From Helicobacter_F equorum (GTDB taxonomy: Bacteria; Campylobacterota; Campylobacteria; Campylobacterales; Helicobacteraceae), in the NCBI RefSeq assembly GCF_042649585.1, contig NZ_JBHRZM010000009.1, positions 124,001-188,000 on the forward strand: a stretch of DNA of 64,000 nt, read 5' to 3'. The notes beneath the pieces are model-generated. The model had not been told where the DNA came from and made no database searches. It worked only from the letters and a program-made list of their open reading frames with translations. Shown here piece after piece: positions 15,530 to 23,196 of this stretch; position 1 is the first letter of the stretch; every line of letters starts with the position of its first letter. The translations under genes and the position numbers were made by a program.

Positions 15530-16888
15530 CTATGAGTTACCAAGTTCTTTTTCTAAACCATAGGCGATATTGAGGATTGTTTGTTCTTCGCAATGATTGC
15601 CAATAAATTGCATACCAATAGGCAAGCCTTTAAGGGTTGAGAGAGAATCTGAAGGTACACAAATCGCGGGTAATCCTGCAAGATTCACACCAATTGTGTA
15701 AATATCGCTTAGATACATTTCTAAAGGTGAGGCAGTTGTACCAAATTTAGGTGCAACACTTGGTGCTATAGGTGATAAAATCACATCACATGACATAAAC
15801 AATTCTAGATATTGTGCCTTGATAAGCTCACGCACTTTTTGTGCTTTGAGATAATAGGCATCATAATATCCGCTACTAAGCACAAAGTTTCCTAGCATAA
15901 TTCTTCGTTTGACTTCATCACCAAAGCCTTGTGTGCGAGTGTTGAGATATACATCAGCGAGGTTTTTGCAATGTGAGGCACGATTGCCATAGCGCACACC
16001 ATCAAAACGTGCAAGGTTAGAACTAGCTTCAGCTGTGCAAATAATATAATATGCAGAGATATGATAGTTTGTTTCTAGCATATTTTGCTCGACTATGGTA
16101 TGTCCCATAGATTCTAAAAGCTTGATAGTCTGCTCATAGCGCTCTTGTGTCTGTGTGTCTGCGCATTTTAGCCACTCACGCAAGACCCCCACACGATAGC
16201 GGACATTATTATCAAGATTAGCAAAAGTGTTTGTGGAAGGGAGCTGTAGCGATGTAGAATCTTTGCTATCATACCCACTAATTGCATCAAGAAGTAAGCT
16301 TGCATCTTCAACATTTTGGGTAATTGGTCCAATTTGATCCAAGCTTGAGCTATAGGCTATAAGCCCATATCGACTAACTCTTCCGTATGTAGGTTTCAAG
16401 CCTACACAGCCACAGAATCCTGCAGGTTGTCTAATAGATCCGCCTGTATCACTTCCTAATGACGCCACTGCCAAACCACCAGCTACTGCTGCCGCAGAAC
16501 CACCACTACTACCACCGGGCACTCTTGAAGTGTCGCGAGGATTTTTTGTACGTCCATAGCAACTAGATTCTGTGGTGCTTCCCATAGCAAATTCATCCAT
16601 ATTTGCACGACCAAACGCCGACATACGATTTTTGTGAAGATTTTTTATAACACTTGCATTGTATGGAGATTTATAGCCTTTTAGAATCTTAGAGGCACAG
16701 GTAATCTCCCAATACTTAACATTAATATTGTCTTTAATAAGGATTGGCACACCCTCATCATTAGAATCCTCAATCTCGCCTATATAGGCGTTTAGCTCCA
16801 TATTTTCTCTGGCTTTTTGTTTGATGCGTTGTTTTAGTTCTGTAACCTCTTGTGGTTTGAGATTAAGTGCTTGTTTTAGTGTTAGCAT
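15530..16888 (-). CDS. gatA: Aspartyl/glutamyl-tRNA amidotransferase subunit A
   Basis: 452-residue amidase subunit of GatCAB, which converts Glu-tRNA(Gln) (and Asp-tRNA(Asn)) to the amidated form; epsilonproteobacteria depend on this route. Seen: catalytic Lys in LIKDNINV, the amidase signature GGSSGGSAAAVAGG and GSDTGGSIRQPAGFCG with both catalytic serines, and LKPTYGRVSRYGL. Length is slightly below the usual ~450-485. It lies between pyrH and guaB on the same strand; gatB and gatC are not in the window. In H. pylori gatA and guaB are also neighbours (from memory). Confidence 0.96.
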   Translation of the reverse strand: MLTLKQALNLKPQEVTELKQRIKQKARENMELNAYIGEIEDSNDEGVPILIKDNINVKYWEITCASKILKGYKSPYNASVIKNLHKNRMSAFGRANMDEFAMGSTTESSCYGRTKNPRDTSRVPGGSSGGSAAAVAGGLAVASLGSDTGGSIRQPAGFCGCVGLKPTYGRVSRYGLIAYSSSLDQIGPITQNVEDASLLLDAISGYDSKDSTSLQLPSTNTFANLDNNVRYRVGVLREWLKCADTQTQERYEQTIKLLESMGHTIVEQNMLETNYHISAYYIICTAEASSNLARFDGVRYGNRASHCKNLADVYLNTRTQGFGDEVKRRIMLGNFVLSSGYYDAYYLKAQKVRELIKAQYLELFMSCDVILSPIAPSVAPKFGTTASPLEMYLSDIYTIGVNLAGLPAICVPSDSLSTLKGLPIGMQFIGNHCEEQTILNIAYGLEKELGNS

Positions 16889-16966
16889 AAGGACCTCGAA
16901 ACAAAATTATTTAGGGAAATTCTGTATGCAATTATAAAAATTCCAAGCTTAAAACGCACTATCACA

Positions 16967-17677
16967 CTATTTTACAATCGAATACACACCTTTGTTGTGT
17001 TGCAAAATTTCTAGCAAATTCCCACTTTTAAACATATTGCAAATAAGGATTGGTAGTTTATTTTCTCTCGCAAGGGCTATGGCAGTATCATCCATCACCT
17101 TAATATGCTCACGCAATGCCTCTTCATAACTTACAGATTCTAGCATTTTGGCATCGGGATATTTCTTGGGATCTTTGTCATATACGCCATCGACCTTTGT
17201 TGCTTTGATAATGACATTTGCTTCAATTTCTATAGCACGCAAAGTCGCCGCACTATCGGTTGTAAAAAATGGATTTCCCGTTCCTGCCGCAAAAATGACA
17301 ACTCGACCTTTTTGTAAATGGCGAATGGCTCGACGATGAATATAACTTTCGCACACTTCTTGAATCTCAATAGCACTTTGCACGCGCACTTCTACACCCA
17401 AAGATTCAAGCGCTTCTTGCACCGCCACAGCATTAATCACGGTGGCAAGCATACCCATATAATCTCCGCTTGTGCGACGAATGATACCACCTTGTGCAGC
17501 ACTCACTCCGCGTATGATATTGCCCCCACCAATCACTAACCCTATCTCAAACCCTGCGTTTTTTAGCGTCTTAATTTCTTTGGCTATGTATTCTAAAATG
17601 TCTATATCAATTCCAAATCCACTTGCACCACTCAATGCTTCACCAGAAAATTTAATTAGCACTCGCTTAACCTGCAT
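16967..17677 (-). CDS. pyrH: UMP kinase
   Basis: 236-residue amino-acid-kinase-fold enzyme phosphorylating UMP to UDP with ATP; hexameric and cytoplasmic. Seen: VLIKFSGEAL near the start, the glycine-rich GLVIGGGNIIRG, FAAGTGNPFFTTDSAA, and KATKVDGVYDKDPKK, all diagnostic of bacterial PyrH. Length is standard. GGAGAGG precedes ATG 17677. First gene of pyrH-gatA-guaB. Its leader, downstream of a minus-strand TATAAT at 17767-17762, would contain two inverted repeats (17706-17749). Confidence 0.97.
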   Translation of the reverse strand: MQVKRVLIKFSGEALSGASGFGIDIDILEYIAKEIKTLKNAGFEIGLVIGGGNIIRGVSAAQGGIIRRTSGDYMGMLATVINAVAVQEALESLGVEVRVQSAIEIQEVCESYIHRRAIRHLQKGRVVIFAAGTGNPFFTTDSAATLRAIEIEANVIIKATKVDGVYDKDPKKYPDAKMLESVSYEEALREHIKVMDDTAIALARENKLPILICNMFKSGNLLEILQHNKGVYSIVK

Positions 17678-17705
17678 AGCCTCTCCTTATAAGGTTCATA
17701 AATTT

Positions 17706-17729
17706 TGTAAAATTGTGTGGGATTTTACA
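17706..17729. promoter_or_regulatory. Dyad TGTAAAAT-N8-ATTTTACA in the pyrH/flgE gap
   Basis: Perfect 8-bp inverted repeat with an 8-base spacer, 29 bases upstream of the pyrH ATG. It has the shape of a dimeric regulator operator, or would be a leader hairpin of the pyrH transcript. The regulator is unknown. Confidence 0.5.
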
Positions 17730-17733
17730 TAAC

Positions 17734-17749
17734 CTTGCTTTAAAGCAAG
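17734..17749. promoter_or_regulatory. 16-bp perfect palindrome in the pyrH/flgE gap
   Basis: CTTGCTTTAAAGCAAG is fully self-complementary without a loop, so a protein-binding site is more likely than a stem. It lies about 50 bases upstream of the sigma-54 promoter of flgE and inside the predicted pyrH leader. Confidence 0.5.
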
Positions 17750-17797
17750 CTGTAAAGAAGAATTATATTTTTAAGGTTATAAATTAAGCAGAGTATT

Positions 17798-17815
17798 TTG
17801 GCATAACTTTTGCTT
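17798..17815 (+). promoter_or_regulatory. Sigma-54 promoter of flgE
   Basis: TTGGCATAACTTTTGCTT matches the -24/-12 consensus with invariant GG (17800-17801) and GC (17812-17813) separated by exactly 10 bases. It lies 44 bases upstream of flgE, as expected for a hook gene controlled by RpoN and the FlgS/FlgR pair in Helicobacter. Confidence 0.85.
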
Positions 17816-17858
17816 TCAACTAAAACATAAATGAAAATTTTCAACACAAAGGATACAT

Positions 17859-20012
17859 ATGCTAAGGTCTCTGTGGTCTGGTGTGAGTGGTATGCAAGCC
17901 CATCAAGTTGCGTTGGATGTGGAAAGTAACAATATTGCGAATGTAAATACGGTAGGTTTTAAATACTCTAGGGCATCATTTGTTGATATGCTTTCACAAA
18001 TTAAGCTGATTGCGACTTCACCCTATAAAAATGGGTTGGGAGGACAAAATGACTACTCGATTGGGCTTGGTGTCGGCGTAGAGGCAACTACAAAGGTTTT
18101 TTCTCAAGGTAATACACAAAATACAGATGTAAAGACAGATATTGCTATTGAGGGTGATGGCTTTTTTATTATAAGTCCTGATCGTGGCACTACGCATAAT
18201 TACACGCGTAACGGAGAATTTCTTTTTGATGCCAATGGGAATCTTGTAACTACAGGTGGGTATGTGGTCCAAGGTTGGGTAAGAGATACGCTTGATAGTG
18301 CTAATACTGCGCAAATGAGTGAGTTTGACTTTTTTAGAGTGGATAATACTGGTCCAGTGCGTAATATCCAAATAGATCCAGGTATGGTAATGCCCGCACG
18401 ATCAACTACAAGCGTAACATTACGTGCTAATCTTAATGCCGGACGACACACAGAAAGTGTAGCTGATATAGCCGCACTAGATTCTACGGTTGCAACTGCT
18501 TCTGATGGTGTAGCACCGGTGTATGATTCTAGAGGGCGTCTTGCACAAGTGGGTGAAGATTTTGGTGTGCTATTTAATGGTGATGGTGATGCATTTGGCT
18601 TGACAGAAAATCAAGGTATTTGGATAAGTTATAAAAATGCTGTGATACGCAATGAGATTGAACGCACAGATGAAGTAAGCACTATAGGAATTAATGGAGA
18701 GGTCATAACCTTTAGCAACAATTCTGGTCTCACAGGTATTAGTAATGTCGTAGCTGCACAAAATGCTATTAATGCATATCGCGATAAAACCGGTGTAGAG
18801 GCGTATGTAGATTCTGGTATGTTGCGATTAGAAAACCGCAATCAAATGGATGGAAGTGAAAAGGTTAAAAATATTCGTATTACTATCGGAGGAACAGGAG
18901 CATTTGCAAACTTTGTAGAAGGAGAGGAAGATATTACTGCATTTAGATATCGCTACACAAAATCAAATGATGCAGATTCTACAACAGGGCAATTCCGCAC
19001 TACAGAGGATTTACGCGCATTGATACAATATGATGCTAATATGATTAAAAACCCGGAAAAGCAATATCACGAGAGCACCGCAAGTGTTGGTGTAACAGTC
19101 AATAAATATGGTATGTTTGAAATGGTAAATCAAAATGATGAAGATGGTGAGGTGCGAAATCTCAATATCTATGTGAGTGCACACTCTTCAGGAAAGATTA
19201 CAACAAACATTCTCTTTAGAGATACGATGAAAGCCTTAAATACTTCAATGTTTATTGAAGGTGGTCCTGTCATTGCATCTGGAAAAATCAATAAAACTAC
19301 CCATAGCACAAGTGTTGATGTGGTAGATAGCTTAGGTAGTAAGCATAATTTGCGTTTTGAATTTTGGAAAACAGGTGATGCAGAATGGAGTTTTAGAGCT
19401 ATCGTGCCTGAACCTGCACAATTTATCGGTGGGACTGCCGAGCGTCCTAATATTTTTGAAGGTGGTAGAGCGACATTTAATAGCGATGGAAGTCTTGCGG
19501 GCATGAATCCACCTATTGTGCAGATTGATCCCAAAAATGGTAGCAATCCTCAACGTATCGAGCTTAAGTTTGGGGCAAACCAAACATTTGGCGGTCTTAC
19601 AAGCGTGGATAAAATATCTGAAACATATGCCATTAACCAAAATGGTTATCAAGCAGGGGATCTAATGGATATACGCTTTGATTCTAATGGTTCGTTGCTT
19701 GGAGCATTTAGTAATGGTAAATCCATAGCCCTAGCACAAGTTGCACTTGCTAACTTTGCTAACAATGCAGGTTTGCAGGCTGAAGGTGGCAATGTCTTTT
19801 CACGCACCGGAAACTCTGGAGAACCTATGGTTGGAGCAGCAAATACTGGTAGGCGTGGTGGTGTGAGTGGAAGTAAGCTAGAGATGAGCAACGTGGATTT
19901 AAGCCGTAGCCTTACACAGCTTATTGTTGTGCAAAGAGGATTCCAAGCTAACTCAAAAGCCGTAACAACTTCCGATCAGATTTTAAATACGCTTTTAAAC
20001 CTTAAACAATAA
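17859..20012 (+). CDS. flgE: Flagellar hook protein FlgE
   Basis: 717-residue hook subunit, close to the 718 of H. pylori FlgE (from memory). Secreted through the flagellar type III apparatus and assembled into the curved hook. Seen: N-terminal rod/hook motif MLRSLWSGVSGMQAHQ with SNNIANVNTVGFK, the FlgE/F/G core IAIEGDGFFIIS and YTRNGEF, and the conserved C-terminal helix with SNVDLSRSLTQLIVVQRGFQ and the end LNTLLNLKQ. The middle is a long variable region exposed on the hook surface. AAAGGA precedes ATG 17859. Sigma-54 promoter upstream and a strong hairpin downstream make it a single-gene unit. Confidence 0.96.
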   Translation: MLRSLWSGVSGMQAHQVALDVESNNIANVNTVGFKYSRASFVDMLSQIKLIATSPYKNGLGGQNDYSIGLGVGVEATTKVFSQGNTQNTDVKTDIAIEGDGFFIISPDRGTTHNYTRNGEFLFDANGNLVTTGGYVVQGWVRDTLDSANTAQMSEFDFFRVDNTGPVRNIQIDPGMVMPARSTTSVTLRANLNAGRHTESVADIAALDSTVATASDGVAPVYDSRGRLAQVGEDFGVLFNGDGDAFGLTENQGIWISYKNAVIRNEIERTDEVSTIGINGEVITFSNNSGLTGISNVVAAQNAINAYRDKTGVEAYVDSGMLRLENRNQMDGSEKVKNIRITIGGTGAFANFVEGEEDITAFRYRYTKSNDADSTTGQFRTTEDLRALIQYDANMIKNPEKQYHESTASVGVTVNKYGMFEMVNQNDEDGEVRNLNIYVSAHSSGKITTNILFRDTMKALNTSMFIEGGPVIASGKINKTTHSTSVDVVDSLGSKHNLRFEFWKTGDAEWSFRAIVPEPAQFIGGTAERPNIFEGGRATFNSDGSLAGMNPPIVQIDPKNGSNPQRIELKFGANQTFGGLTSVDKISETYAINQNGYQAGDLMDIRFDSNGSLLGAFSNGKSIALAQVALANFANNAGLQAEGGNVFSRTGNSGEPMVGAANTGRRGGVSGSKLEMSNVDLSRSLTQLIVVQRGFQANSKAVTTSDQILNTLLNLKQ

Positions 20013-20019
20013 TTTTTAT

Positions 20020-20052
20020 AGAGATTTGGGATAAATCCAACCCCAAATCTCT
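20020..20052. terminator. Terminator hairpin between flgE and the convergent exported-protein gene
   Basis: AGAGATTTGGG (20020-20030) and CCCAAATCTCT (20042-20052) form a perfect 11-bp stem with an 11-base loop, 7 bases after the flgE stop. Lies between two convergent genes and may serve both. Confidence 0.75.
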
Positions 20053-20077
20053 TAATCTTATAAATCTATAGTGCTTC

Positions 20078-20626
20078 TTACGTATCCGTGTCGCATTCTA
20101 GTGAGAAGACGATGTTTTGTGAATCTCGCGCATAATTTTTATTCCAATCTAAAATAATTTCTGAACGACTTGCGTTGCGTATAAAGACATTGCTTCGTAT
20201 GAGGGCACACGAATTTTCTATAATGTCTTTTGAAAAGTTTTCTATGACTAAAATGTCGGGTTTGACTACTTTTAGGGCGTATGTTTTTGGTGCGATTTGT
20301 GCGTATAGATTTGTTTTGTTATTGCTGGTGTAGTAAGAGTTTGAATCTGATCGTGTGCTAATAAAGCCATTTTTAGTGCGAATGATACGGATTTTGTCTG
20401 TAGATTCTAAATTTTTTCCCTCAATAAAATCTTGCAGTGCTTGAGAAATGATATAAAGTGCGAAATTTTCGTTATATGCACCTAGACGAAAATCTTGCAT
20501 TTGTAGTGGGTAGGAATTGCCCTCGACAAAGCCGATTTGATTGTGTGTTTGGGGTTCTTGAGAGAGGACAAATGTATCTGCAAATGCACCGCATACCATA
20601 AATAAAATACCTAGAATGCCTTTCAT
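20078..20626 (-). CDS. Hypothetical exported protein
   Basis: 182 residues. Not recognised. Starts with a clear signal peptide (MKGILGILFMVCGAFA, cleavage probably after AFA), followed by a soluble domain without further membrane segments and with a single cysteine pair (C in SCALIRS and C near the end in LECDTD). Probably periplasmic. Converges with flgE and diverges from der; no operon partner. Confidence 0.7.
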   Translation of the reverse strand: MKGILGILFMVCGAFADTFVLSQEPQTHNQIGFVEGNSYPLQMQDFRLGAYNENFALYIISQALQDFIEGKNLESTDKIRIIRTKNGFISTRSDSNSYYTSNNKTNLYAQIAPKTYALKVVKPDILVIENFSKDIIENSCALIRSNVFIRNASRSEIILDWNKNYARDSQNIVFSLECDTDT

Positions 20627-20702
20627 TACTAACCTTTAATATGTTTTGTATCAAAGTTACTGTAACATATCGCCTAAATTTTCTTTGCTTTAAGGGAGCG
20701 TG

Positions 20703-22154
20703 ATGAAAACCATTGCGATTTTGGGCAAGCCAAATGTGGGTAAAAGCTCACTATTTAACCGCCTGTGCAATCAATTAGATGCTATTACTTCTGATGTGAG
20801 TGGGACGACACGAGATATTAAAAAGGGTGTGTGTCGTATCAATGGTATTTCATACATTTTGCTTGACACAGGTGGTATTGATGCCAAGCAAAATGCAGAA
20901 TCTCTTACCGATAAAAAACAAAAAAAACATGCCTACAAACAGGCTGAACTTTTTAAACGCGTTTCTAGTGCGAGTATACAGGCAGGGCTTAGTGCGGATT
21001 TGGTATTGTATATGGTCGATGGGCGTGGGGCAATCGATGATGAAGATAAAGAAGTATTACGCAAGATTCAAAAATATAAGCGTGTCTTTTTGGTGCTAAA
21101 TAAAATCGATAATGACAAGCTCAAAGAAAGCGGGTGGGAATTCCAAAAGCTTGGCGTGGAGGAATTATTTTTTGTTTCTGTAAGCCATAATCGTGGTTTA
21201 AGTATCTTGCTTGAATCCATTGGTGCGGCGTTGGACTTGGTACAAAAAAATCCTGATGATATTGAGAGTTTAGAGGAGTTTTTGCGCTCCGCTAAGACTA
21301 TGCAGTCTACACAATCTTTAGATTCTGATGCAGATTCTATTCATACACAATCTGATGAAAATCTTATCAAGGTAGGGATTATTGGGCGTGTGAATGTGGG
21401 TAAAAGCTCATTGCTTAACGCACTTTTGGGCATAGAGCGTAGCATTGTTAGTGATGTCGCTGGCACAACCATTGATCCAGTCGATGAGCGCACAGAGTTT
21501 GAAAATCAAACATTTGAATTTATTGATACCGCAGGAATACGCCGTGCAGGTAAGATTGAGGGTATCGAAAAATATGCGCTTGATAGGACAAATAAGGCTT
21601 TAGAAAAATCTCATATTGCACTCCTTGTGCTTGATGCGAGTGAGGGCTTTGTCGAGCTTGATGAAAAAATTAGCGCACTTGTCCCCAAGCATAATCTTGG
21701 GGTTATTATCGTGCTTAATAAATGGGATAAAGCACACACACACCATAAGGCTATGATGAAAGAATTGCGTTATAAGTTTAGATTCTTAGAATACGCGCCG
21801 GTGGTGTGTGTAAGTGCCCTCACAAAGCGTAATACTACAACGCTAAAAAAGCAGATTCTAGCAGTGTGGGAGAACTTTAATCGCCGTATCCCCACTTCTG
21901 AACTTAATGCCCTAATCCTTGAGGCTACAAAAAAACATCATCTTCCAAGTGATCATGGCAAGATTGTAAAGATTTATTATGCTACGCAGTTTGACACGCG
22001 TCCACCTCAAATTTCTCTTGTTATGAATCGTCCAAAAAGCTTGCATTTTAGTTATAGGCGTTATCTTGTTAATTCTTTGCGTGAGTGCTACGATTTTAGT
22101 GGTGTACCCATTCTTATAAGTCCTAAGGATAAAAAGGGTCAAGATTTAAGCTAA
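20703..22154 (+). CDS. der: Ribosome biogenesis GTPase Der (EngA)
   Basis: 483-residue double-GTPase that acts in assembly of the 50S subunit. Two G domains are visible: G1 GKPNVGKSS at residue ~8 with GTTRD (G2), DTGG (G3) and NKID (G4), and a second set with GRVNVGKSS at ~230, DTAG and NKWD. A KH-like C-terminal domain follows with PPQISLVMNRPKSLHFSYRR. The linker between the domains is acidic and serine-rich. AAGGGAG at 20692-20698 serves ATG 20703; GTG 20700 is possible. Followed after 47 bases by prs, which has its own -10 box. Confidence 0.97.
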   Translation: MKTIAILGKPNVGKSSLFNRLCNQLDAITSDVSGTTRDIKKGVCRINGISYILLDTGGIDAKQNAESLTDKKQKKHAYKQAELFKRVSSASIQAGLSADLVLYMVDGRGAIDDEDKEVLRKIQKYKRVFLVLNKIDNDKLKESGWEFQKLGVEELFFVSVSHNRGLSILLESIGAALDLVQKNPDDIESLEEFLRSAKTMQSTQSLDSDADSIHTQSDENLIKVGIIGRVNVGKSSLLNALLGIERSIVSDVAGTTIDPVDERTEFENQTFEFIDTAGIRRAGKIEGIEKYALDRTNKALEKSHIALLVLDASEGFVELDEKISALVPKHNLGVIIVLNKWDKAHTHHKAMMKELRYKFRFLEYAPVVCVSALTKRNTTTLKKQILAVWENFNRRIPTSELNALILEATKKHHLPSDHGKIVKIYYATQFDTRPPQISLVMNRPKSLHFSYRRYLVNSLRECYDFSGVPILISPKDKKGQDLS

Positions 22155-22161
22155 AGTTTTT

Positions 22162-22167
22162 TATAAT
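22162..22167 (+). promoter_or_regulatory. -10 box for prs
   Basis: Perfect TATAAT 34 bases upstream of the prs ATG, in the short der-prs gap. Confidence 0.45.
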
Positions 22168-22201
22168 GCAGAGTTTAATTTAGAGGAATAAAAGGTAGGC
22201 A

Positions 22202-23131
22202 ATGAGGAGTTATAAGGTTTTTTGCGGATCGGCACACCCAGAGTTTGGTAGCGAGATTAGTAAGTATTTAGACATTTTACTCTCTAGTGCGTCTATCACG
22301 CGTTTTAGTGATGGAGAAATCAATGTGCAAATTGGTGAATCTGTGCGTGGCAAAGATGTATTTATTATCCAACCTACTTGTGCTCCCACAAATGATAATC
22401 TTATGGAGCTTTTGATTATGACCGATGCACTAAAGCGGAGTGCGGCAAATACGATTAATGCAGTTGTGCCATATTTTGGTTATGCAAGGCAAGATCGCAA
22501 GGCTGCACCGCGTGTGCCTATTTCTGCAAAGTTAGTGGCTAATATTATCCAAAATGCTGGAATAGATCGCCTTATCACTATGGATTTGCACGCAGGGCAG
22601 ATTCAAGGTTTTTTTGATATTCCTGTTGATAATTTGTATGGCTCTGTGGTATTTCGTGATTATATTAAATCTAAGCACTTTAGCGATCCTATCGTAGCAA
22701 GTCCTGATATTGGGGGTGTTGCTAGGGCTAGATATTTTGCAAATAAACTTGGACTTGATTTGGTGATTGTTGATAAAAAACGCGAAAAAGCTAACCAAAG
22801 CGAAGTGATGAATATCATCGGTGATGTGAATGGGAAAGATGTCATTTTGATTGATGATATGATTGATACTGCTGGGACGATGTGTAAGGCTGCCAATGTG
22901 CTTAAACAACGAGGTGCAAAGAGTGTGCTCGCTCTTGGGACACACCCAGTGCTGAGTGGTCCTGCATTTGATCGCATAGAAAAAAGTGTGCTTGATGAAG
23001 TCGTGGTAACTAATTCTATTCCTTTGGTGCACAAAAGTGCTAAAATCAAAGTGCTTAGTGTTGTGCCACTTTTTGCCGAAGTGATACGCAGAATCCATCA
23101 TAGCGAAAGTGTAGATTCGCTTTTTATCTAA
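22202..23131 (+). CDS. prs: Ribose-phosphate pyrophosphokinase
   Basis: 309-residue class I PRPP synthetase, making PRPP from ribose 5-phosphate and ATP for nucleotide, His and Trp synthesis. Seen: FSDGEINVQI near residue 35, YFGYARQDRK, the signature DLHAGQIQGFFDIPVDNL, and the PRPP-binding loop VILIDDMIDTAGTM. Length matches the bacterial family. The ATG at 22202 follows AAAGGTAGG. No operon partner is certain; secA follows after 65 bases. Confidence 0.97.
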   Translation: MRSYKVFCGSAHPEFGSEISKYLDILLSSASITRFSDGEINVQIGESVRGKDVFIIQPTCAPTNDNLMELLIMTDALKRSAANTINAVVPYFGYARQDRKAAPRVPISAKLVANIIQNAGIDRLITMDLHAGQIQGFFDIPVDNLYGSVVFRDYIKSKHFSDPIVASPDIGGVARARYFANKLGLDLVIVDKKREKANQSEVMNIIGDVNGKDVILIDDMIDTAGTMCKAANVLKQRGAKSVLALGTHPVLSGPAFDRIEKSVLDEVVVTNSIPLVHKSAKIKVLSVVPLFAEVIRRIHHSESVDSLFI

Positions 23132-23196
23132 TGTGCTATTGGTGCGTGCCCTACATTAAGAAAATTATTTAATGATATTGCAATAAGGATAAAGCT

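Noticed and set aside
22532..23101. 189-codon minus-strand ORF inside prs
   Set aside because: Antisense shadow of a firm housekeeping gene; product is His/Ile/Thr rich without a domain.
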